The notes under the pieces are model-generated. The model did no database searches. It was given only the letters and a program-made list of their open reading frames with translations, and had not been told where the DNA came from. Shown in pieces: positions 33,434 through 38,349 of a stretch of DNA of 38,349 nucleotides. Origin of the DNA: Desulfurispora thermophila DSM 16022. Lineage in GTDB: Bacteria; Bacillota; Desulfotomaculia; Desulfotomaculales; Desulfurisporaceae. The DNA is taken from positions 1 through 38,349 of the forward strand of contig NZ_AQWN01000014.1 of assembly GCF_000376385.1 (NCBI RefSeq), written 5' to 3'. A program made the position numbers and the translations under genes. The stretch's first letter is position 1; each line of letters begins with the position of its first letter.

Positions 33434-33509
33434 TGGTGACCCCTACGGGATTCGAACCCGTGTTACCGCCGTGAAAGGGCGGTGTCTTAGACCACTTGAC
33501 CAAGGGGCC
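33434..33509 (-). tRNA. trnE: tRNA-Glu (anticodon TTC)
   Basis: Minus-strand cloverleaf with acceptor ggcccct/aggggtc, anticodon stem-loop cgccctttcacggcg (TTC), T-arm gggttcgaatccc and encoded CCA. Confidence 0.95.
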
Positions 33510-33523
33510 ATATTGCATTGTGG

Positions 33524-33601
33524 TGGTCGGGATGGAGGGATTTGAACCCCCGGCCTCCTGCTCCCAAGGCAGGCGCGCTAGCCAAACTGCGCCACATCCC
33601 G
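33524..33601 (-). tRNA. trnP: tRNA-Pro (anticodon TGG)
   Basis: Minus-strand cloverleaf with acceptor cgggatg/catcccg, anticodon stem-loop cctgccttgggagcagg (TGG) and encoded CCA. The CCA is immediately followed by a second CCA in the genome (33521-33523). It is first in the Pro-Glu-Tyr-Gln operon. Confidence 0.95.
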
Positions 33602-33621
33602 GCTGTTAACATGCAAATGTA

Positions 33622-33650
33622 ATTATATCTAAAGCTGCTTTTTCCGTCAA
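33622..33650 (-). promoter_or_regulatory. Strong sigma-A promoter of the tRNA operon
   Basis: On the minus strand ttgacg (33650-33645) is exactly 17 bp from a perfect tataat (33627-33622), about 20 bp before tRNA-Pro. Confidence 0.85.
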
Positions 33651-33733
33651 GGGGTGCCAAAGTAAAAACAGGCATAAAAGCTCCAGTTACCTCATTATAG
33701 TATTAAAGGGAAAAATATGGAGGTGATCCGGTA

Positions 33734-34891
33734 ATGAACGGAAATTTATTTTGTGGATGGCGAAGGTTATGGGTGCTGGTTTTTTTCATCATGGTCTTGG
33801 GACTATGGGAGGCCTCTGTTTGCAGCGCCGAACCGGAAAAAACTGTGGACGAAGGGAATAAAGTCACCGCTATAACCAAACAGATTATCTGGATTGCCAT
33901 TGATGGTTTGGACATGAGACTTTACAACAGTGCTGCCGCACCTAATATGAAGGGTCTGGCTATGTCCGGCACCCAGGCTGAGTACATGATTGGCTACGAA
34001 CCGGACCGCACTGCTGAGCAGTTATTTTCGCTTGTCAGCGGTGTGTTGCCCCCCCGGCACGGTTTCGGCAGTTCCAACAGACAGGCTGCTGTGCCTACTG
34101 TGCTCAATTTGTTGGAAAAACGTAAAAACTCTACTGTGGTTTTTGATGCTTCTGGTGAATTGCGCGGTGGTATTTCCGGTATAAGCGGTTATTTCCCCGG
34201 TCCCTATCAGTCCAATAGTGAAATGGTTGATGAAATAATAAAATATTTTGATGCCAAGCATCCCTTTATGAGTGTTATTGTATTGCGCGGGCCTCAAGCC
34301 GGTGATAGCATGGGGCAAAAATTAAAATGCATCACCGAGGTTGACAATCAGATAGGTAGAATATTAAATTATTTGCACCAACAAGGGATCTATGAGGAGA
34401 CCATGTTGATAATTAGTGGTATCACGGGCCGCAGTCCCCTGATATTGAAAGGAAAAGAATTTAAAGCCGGTTACGTATCCCCGCCGGTGACCAATATCGA
34501 CCTGGTGCCCACCATAGCCTATCTGCAGGGCTTGAACGGGCAATTTGACGGGCTGATTCTGTGGCATGTACTAAGCCCCTCACCACAAAGGCAGGAGACT
34601 TACACATTGAGCGAGCGGGTAAAAGACCTGAGCCGGGCTTATGTCAGGTTGCTGGAAGATGTCGGTCGTCTGGAAAAACAAAAGCTGCTAATTAAAGAGG
34701 AGCAGGTTGCGCTGCAGGCGGAGAAGGAATCCATTAAGAAAATGATAACCCGGCGTGAACAGGAGATAAAAAGATACCGGTTTTACCTTGCGGTCGGCAA
34801 ACTGATATTCCTGGTGGTTTTGCTTGTTTTCTTGCTGTTGCTGTGGTGGCAACATAAAAGGTTGCGCCGGAAATATCTGTTTTGGGATTAG
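33734..34891 (+). CDS. Membrane-anchored alkaline-phosphatase-superfamily-like protein, probably inactive
   Basis: The 385-residue protein has a signal peptide (about 1-31), an extracellular domain (about 48-270) with the fold signatures of nucleotide pyrophosphatase/phosphodiesterase-type enzymes (WIAIDGLDMR, LVSGVLPPRHGFG, NIDLVPTIAYLQGL), a charged coiled coil (about 285-345) and a C-terminal membrane helix (about 348-370) with a basic cytoplasmic tail. The metal motif normally reading SDHG is ISGITGRSP here, and the usual D-x-x-GH segment is RGPQAGDSMG, so several metal ligands are gone. A binding or scaffold role at the cell surface is likelier than catalysis (inference). It starts with ATG behind ggaggtg and stands alone. 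Confidence 0.65.
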   Translation: MNGNLFCGWRRLWVLVFFIMVLGLWEASVCSAEPEKTVDEGNKVTAITKQIIWIAIDGLDMRLYNSAAAPNMKGLAMSGTQAEYMIGYEPDRTAEQLFSLVSGVLPPRHGFGSSNRQAAVPTVLNLLEKRKNSTVVFDASGELRGGISGISGYFPGPYQSNSEMVDEIIKYFDAKHPFMSVIVLRGPQAGDSMGQKLKCITEVDNQIGRILNYLHQQGIYEETMLIISGITGRSPLILKGKEFKAGYVSPPVTNIDLVPTIAYLQGLNGQFDGLILWHVLSPSPQRQETYTLSERVKDLSRAYVRLLEDVGRLEKQKLLIKEEQVALQAEKESIKKMITRREQEIKRYRFYLAVGKLIFLVVLLVFLLLLWWQHKRLRRKYLFWD

Positions 34892-35016
34892 GAGTAAAAT
34901 TGAGAATATTCGCAATGTCTAAATTTTCTTTGGTTCAGAATTTTTTATTTTTTTGGGGGCAGGAATTTTATTGTGGCTGTCGAAAATACTTATTCAAAAT
35001 TTTATAAATAGTTTTA

Positions 35017-35045
35017 TTGACAGTACCATGTTGTTTTCCATAAAT
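35017..35045 (+). promoter_or_regulatory. Candidate sigma-A promoter of the CODH/ACS operon
   Basis: A consensus ttgaca (35017-35022) is followed 17 bp later by ataaat (35040-35045); with 16 bp spacing the -10 would be cataaa. The start point would be near 35052. Confidence 0.5.
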
Positions 35046-35073
35046 AATTTTATTAACATCGGGAACAACATGG
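35026..35073. repeat. 10-bp inverted repeat flanking the cooC -10 region
   Basis: ccatgttgtt (35026-35035) and aacaacatgg (35064-35073) are perfect inverted copies 28 bp apart, one arm between the -35 and -10 boxes and one just after the start point. This is a typical place for a repressor or an RNA leader hairpin. Confidence 0.6.
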
Positions 35074-35191
35074 GCGGGCAGGAAAAGCAGGCTTTGTGTA
35101 GAATGTAACAAGCATAAATTGAATTATTTCAAAATAAAAGAGAGAATATTGCGATGTAGCAAAAAATTTCGCTTAATTCGGGGTGATATCT

Positions 35192-35962
35192 TTGAAACTG
35201 GCCATATCGGGCAAAGGTGGGGTGGGAAAGACCACTATTGCCGCCGCGTTGATTAAATCTTTTGCCGAAACGTCCCGGGTTGTTTACGCTATTGATGCCG
35301 ACCCCGATGCCTGTCTGGCAGCGGCGATTGGTATTCCGGAAAATGAGGCGTGGAGTATCAAGCCGGTTGTGGAAATGCGAGATAAAATTAAGCAAGTTAG
35401 CGGGGGCGGAGCATTTTATACATTAAACCCGACAATAGACGAGGAGATAATTAAAGACTATTCTTATCCATTGGGCAATATCAGGTTTTTACGCATGGGA
35501 GATGTAAAGAAAGGCGGCTCGGAGTGTTACTGTCGGGAAAATACATTCCTGAGCGCGCTTATTTATGCCCTGTTGCTGGATCGGAATGATGTGGTGGTCA
35601 TGGACATGGGGGCGGGTATCGAACATCTTTCGCGTGGCACGGCGCGGGGGGTGGATATGATGCTGGTGGTGGTGGAACCCAGCCGCAACAGCATCAACAC
35701 GGCCCGTAATGTGATTAATATGGCTCGTGACCTGGGAATTAAAAAGGTCAAGGTTATTGGGAATAAAATTCGTCATGTATCTGAAAGGGAGTTTATTGAA
35801 AACAGCTTTCCGCCGGGTGATGTGCTCGGTTTTGTGGAATTCAGCGATGTGATTTGGGAAAACTCTATCAAGCCCGTACCGGTGACAGCAGAGGAAAGAC
35901 TATTGAGCGGTATGCGGGAGGTTAGAGAAAAGATTTTGGGGGAGGCAGGTGGTGCCGTTTAG
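35192..35962 (+). CDS. cooC: CooC-type nickel-insertion ATPase for CO dehydrogenase
   Basis: This 256-residue MinD/ParA-like ATPase matures the Ni-Fe C-cluster of CODH. The deviant P-loop SGKGGVGKTT is at residue 6, the switch/metal motif CYC (in SECYCREN) near 110, DMGAGIEHLSRG near 136, and NKI near 191. In characterised CooC proteins the CxC cysteines bind nickel or zinc at the dimer interface. TTG 35192, 6 nt after ggggtg, is preferred over GTG 35183 inside that site. It sits directly upstream of the CODH gene. Confidence 0.93.
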   Translation: MKLAISGKGGVGKTTIAAALIKSFAETSRVVYAIDADPDACLAAAIGIPENEAWSIKPVVEMRDKIKQVSGGGAFYTLNPTIDEEIIKDYSYPLGNIRFLRMGDVKKGGSECYCRENTFLSALIYALLLDRNDVVVMDMGAGIEHLSRGTARGVDMMLVVVEPSRNSINTARNVINMARDLGIKKVKVIGNKIRHVSEREFIENSFPPGDVLGFVEFSDVIWENSIKPVPVTAEERLLSGMREVREKILGEAGGAV

Positions 35963-36012
35963 TATTGGAGGGAGGGAGAGTTGGCTTTTGAATGACCGGT
36001 TTGCCCGGCCGG

Positions 36013-36039
36013 TTATTTAACCTGTTGCTTGTTAAATAA
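36013..36039. repeat. 9-bp inverted repeat upstream of the CODH gene
   Basis: ttatttaac (36013-36021) and gttaaataa (36031-36039) are perfect inverted copies with a 9-nt loop, 26 bp before the CODH start. A GC-rich hairpin (accgg/ccggt, 35995-36013) lies right before it. Possible operator, attenuator or mRNA-processing site. Confidence 0.5.
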
Positions 36040-36064
36040 TTGAACAATTGAGGAGGTTAAAGCA

Positions 36065-38080
36065 ATGCCAAGGTTTAGCGACCCCAGCCATACCTGCCGG
36101 CCATCCGATGCGCCGCGGGTTGTCGACCCCAAGTCTGTCAAGCGCACTATAGACCCAGGCATTTTAGAAATGATTGATATAGCCAAAGAGCGGGGTATGA
36201 TTACCGCCTTTGACCGGGCTGTGGCCCAGCAGCCCCAGTGTCAGTTCGGTTATAAAGGGATTTGCTGCCGCTTTTGTATGATGGGTCCCTGCCGGATCAA
36301 GGCTGATGAAGGTCCTGGCAGCAAAGGTATCTGTGGTGCATCGCACTGGACCATTGCCGCTCGCAGCACCGGGTTGATGCTGCTTACCGGGGCGGCCTCC
36401 CACAGCGAGCACGCCAGTCATATGGCGCACACTCTGCTGGAGGCATCCGAGGGGCACGCACCCGATTATATCGTGAAAGACAGGCAGAAGCTGTACAAAG
36501 TGGCCCAACGTATCGGTATCCCCACCGAAGGCCGGGCCGACATGGAAATTGCCCATGATGTGGCCAAAGCTGCTCTGGAGGATTACAGCCGTCTGAAAGG
36601 CTTTGGTGAGTCCACCTGGGTGAAAACCACGGTTACCCCTGGCCGGATAGAAAAATTCCGTACCCATGATATTATGCCGCATGGTGTTTACAACGTTATT
36701 TCCGAACTGGTTACTCAGGCCCATGTGGGTATGGACAACGATCCGGTGAATATTATCTTCGCCGCACTGCGGGTAGCTCTGGCTGACTATGTGGGCATGC
36801 ACGTGGGTACCGACCTGTCCGATATATTGTTTGGCACTCCCAGACCGGTGGCCAGTGAGGCCAACCTGGGCGTGATCGATCCCGAGTGCGTGAACCTGGT
36901 GCTGCATGGACACAACCCCATTTTGTCCGAGATTATTGTCCAGGCGGCTAAAGAGCTGGAGGGCGAGGCCAAAGCGGCCGGCGCCAAGGGTATCAAGCTG
37001 ATGGGTATTTGCTGCACTGGTAACGAGGTGCTGATGCGGCACGGTGTGCCCATTGTGACCTCTTTTGCCTCGCAGGAGTATGCCATTGCCACCGGGGCCA
37101 TTGATGCCATGGTGGTGGACGTGCAGTGCATTATGCCGGCCATCCGCAATGCGGCTGAGTGCTTCCACACCAGGATTATCACCACTTCACCCATAGCCAA
37201 GATTCCTGGAGCCTACCATATTGATTATCAGACCACCCGGGCGTTGGAAAACGCCAAGACGGCGGTGCGCTTGGCCATTGATGCTTTCAAGCTGCGCGAT
37301 CCAAACAAAGTGCATATTCCCAAGGTGGTCAACAAGGTTATTGCCGGCTGGAGCCTGGAGGCGCTCTATGAGCTGTTCGCTTCGGTCAACCCCGAAAAAC
37401 CGGTGCGGGTGCTGGTAGATGCCATTTTGAATGGCGAAATCAAAGGCGTGGCTATGATGGCTGGTTGCAACAACCTGAAGCGGCCGCAGGATGACAGCCA
37501 TATTACCATTATCAAAGAACTGCTGAAGAATGACGTCTTTGTCATTGGTACCGGTTGTGCTATGCAGGCTTGCGCTAAACTGGGCTTGCTCGCTCCTGAA
37601 GCCGTGGAGTATGCGGGCGAAGGGCTGAAGAAATTCCTGGCCAGACTGAGCGAAAAATCCAACCTGAGCACACCTCTGCCGGCGGTCTTCCATATGGGTT
37701 CCTGTGTGGACAACACCCGTTGCTCCGACCTGCTGATGGATATGGCCAATGAAATGGGCGTGGATACACCCAAAGTGCCCTGGGTGGCCTCGGCTCCCGA
37801 AGCTATGTCCGGCAAGGCGGTTTCCATCGGTTGCTGGTGCGTGGCTATGGGGATGCCTGTCCATGTTGGTTCCATGCCGCCTCTGGAAGGTAGCGACCTG
37901 ATTTATTCCATTGTTACCCAGATCGCTAGCGATGTGTATGGTGGGTACTTCATCTTTGAAATGGATCCCGTGATTGCGGCCAAGAAGATGCTCAGCGCTC
38001 TGGAGTATCGCACCTGGAAACTGGGTATCCACCGCAAGATGGCCGAGGAATTCGAAACCAGCCTTTGCCAGAACTACTAA
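36065..38080 (+). CDS. acsA: Anaerobic Ni-Fe carbon monoxide dehydrogenase catalytic subunit
   Basis: The 671-residue enzyme interconverts CO and CO2. D- and B-cluster cysteines are in the canonical pattern (C59, C67, C68, C71, C76, C90). C-cluster ligands appear in order: ICCTGNE near 316, VQCIMPA near 354, AGCNNLK near 467, GTGCAMQAC near 497 and MGSCVDNTRC near 550. With acsB directly downstream it should be the CODH half of the CODH/ACS complex (also called cooS). The start has gaggaggtt upstream. The length is slightly above the usual 640. Confidence 0.96.
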   Translation: MPRFSDPSHTCRPSDAPRVVDPKSVKRTIDPGILEMIDIAKERGMITAFDRAVAQQPQCQFGYKGICCRFCMMGPCRIKADEGPGSKGICGASHWTIAARSTGLMLLTGAASHSEHASHMAHTLLEASEGHAPDYIVKDRQKLYKVAQRIGIPTEGRADMEIAHDVAKAALEDYSRLKGFGESTWVKTTVTPGRIEKFRTHDIMPHGVYNVISELVTQAHVGMDNDPVNIIFAALRVALADYVGMHVGTDLSDILFGTPRPVASEANLGVIDPECVNLVLHGHNPILSEIIVQAAKELEGEAKAAGAKGIKLMGICCTGNEVLMRHGVPIVTSFASQEYAIATGAIDAMVVDVQCIMPAIRNAAECFHTRIITTSPIAKIPGAYHIDYQTTRALENAKTAVRLAIDAFKLRDPNKVHIPKVVNKVIAGWSLEALYELFASVNPEKPVRVLVDAILNGEIKGVAMMAGCNNLKRPQDDSHITIIKELLKNDVFVIGTGCAMQACAKLGLLAPEAVEYAGEGLKKFLARLSEKSNLSTPLPAVFHMGSCVDNTRCSDLLMDMANEMGVDTPKVPWVASAPEAMSGKAVSIGCWCVAMGMPVHVGSMPPLEGSDLIYSIVTQIASDVYGGYFIFEMDPVIAAKKMLSALEYRTWKLGIHRKMAEEFETSLCQNY

Positions 38081-38107
38081 TGCACGGGGTTGAAAGGAGG
38101 AGAAACC

Positions 38108-38349
38108 ATGTCTGAGCAGATCAATTTCGACCAAATATTTGAGGGCGTCATAGAACCGGGCAAAGAGCCCAAAGCGCTTTTCAAATCGGTGTATAATGGT
38201 ACTATTACCGCACTCAGCTACGCGGAAATCCTGCTCAACCAGGCCATCCGCGAATACGGGGCCGACCACCCGGTGGGCTATCCCGATACCGCCTATTACC
38301 TGCCCGTCATCCGCTGCTTGAGCGGCGAAGAAGTGAAAACCCTGGGCGA
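38108..38349 (+). CDS. acsB: Acetyl-CoA synthase subunit (CODH/ACS beta/alpha), 5' end only
   Basis: The first 80 codons lie in the window; the frame is open to the last base. The sequence FKSVYNGTITALSYAEILLN and then GYPDTAYYLPVIR match the N-terminal CODH-contacting domain of AcsB. The full protein (about 730 residues) carries the A-cluster that joins CO, a methyl group and CoA into acetyl-CoA. The ATG at 38108 has aaaggagg upstream, 27 bp after acsA. Confidence 0.92.
   Translation, partial: MSEQINFDQIFEGVIEPGKEPKALFKSVYNGTITALSYAEILLNQAIREYGADHPVGYPDTAYYLPVIRCLSGEEVKTLG

Larger units (their letters stand above)
34892..35191. other. 300-bp AT-rich region upstream of cooC
   Basis: No gene is seen. 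It holds T-rich tracts just after the preceding stop (34920-34955, possible weak terminator), a candidate sigma-A promoter (35017-35045), a 10-bp inverted repeat around its -10 region (35026-35073), and a leader of about 140 nt that ends in ggggtgat before the cooC start. Confidence 0.6.

Noticed and set aside
33154-33545. Plus-strand frames of about 100 codons across the tRNA cluster
   Set aside because: They run over four clear tRNA genes on the other strand; the repeated GFEPV-like residues are just the translated T-arms.
36164-38269. Long minus-strand frames of 334 and 360 codons opposite the CODH gene
   Set aside because: Antisense to acsA, which has every cluster ligand; no ribosome-binding site or recognisable domain.

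Overview
The window looks like chromosome from a spore-forming, anaerobic, Gram-positive member of the Firmicutes, most like the Desulfotomaculum/Pelotomaculum group (Peptococcaceae). This is an inference from gene content: an intact sigma-K gene with its pro-sequence, an anaerobic CO dehydrogenase/acetyl-CoA synthase cluster, a Wolinella-type dihaem succinate dehydrogenase/fumarate reductase, the anaerobe-type homocysteine operon, and a moderately GC-rich genome with many TTG starts behind strong Shine-Dalgarno sites. No phage, transposon or CRISPR array is visible; this is core chromosome.

Layout. 1-400: 5S rRNA (end of an rRNA operon) and terminator. 408-1640 (minus): YfcE-like phosphoesterase and a DUF1624 membrane protein, both AT-richer than the rest. 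1749-5160 (minus): sdhCAB/frdCAB operon with a terminator and a near-consensus sigma-54 promoter. 5371-5751 (minus): zinc-ribbon/winged-helix protein. 5833-22267 (plus): a long run holding an MBL-fold hydrolase, priA, def, fmt, DUF116, rsmB, rlmN, a signalling and cell-wall module (FhaA-like protein, 36-residue membrane peptide, PP2C phosphatase, FtsW/RodA, PBP, PASTA kinase), rsgA, rpe, an RCKP mini-protein and cheW. 22349-29723 (plus): CBS-ACT protein, BusR-like GntR/RCK_C regulator, mtrB (TRAP), pfkA, pyk, DedA, macrodomain and HD-GYP genes. 29732-32429 (minus): three-gene homocysteine operon (COG1900, NIL-ferredoxin, UPF0280) behind a SAM-I riboswitch. 32426-33650 (minus): sigK and a Pro-Glu-Tyr-Gln tRNA operon with terminator and consensus promoter. 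33734-34891 (plus): membrane-anchored protein with an alkaline-phosphatase-like fold that lacks metal ligands. 35017-end (plus): cooC, CODH (acsA/cooS) and the start of acsB.

How it works together. fmt, def, rsmB, rlmN and rsgA serve translation initiation and ribosome maturation. The kinase-phosphatase-FHA-PBP-FtsW block has the gene order of the actinobacterial fhaA-fhaB-pstP-rodA-pbpA-pknB cluster and should link peptidoglycan signals to wall synthesis. The CODH/ACS genes and the dihaem quinone enzyme fit a Wood-Ljungdahl/fumarate-respiring metabolism.

The items most worth a second look are the SAM-riboswitch-controlled homocysteine operon, the sigma-54 promoter on sdhCAB, TRAP outside Bacillus without its usual partners, the 36-residue peptide sitting where fhaB belongs, the degenerate phosphatase-like membrane protein, and the inverted repeats before cooC and cooS.
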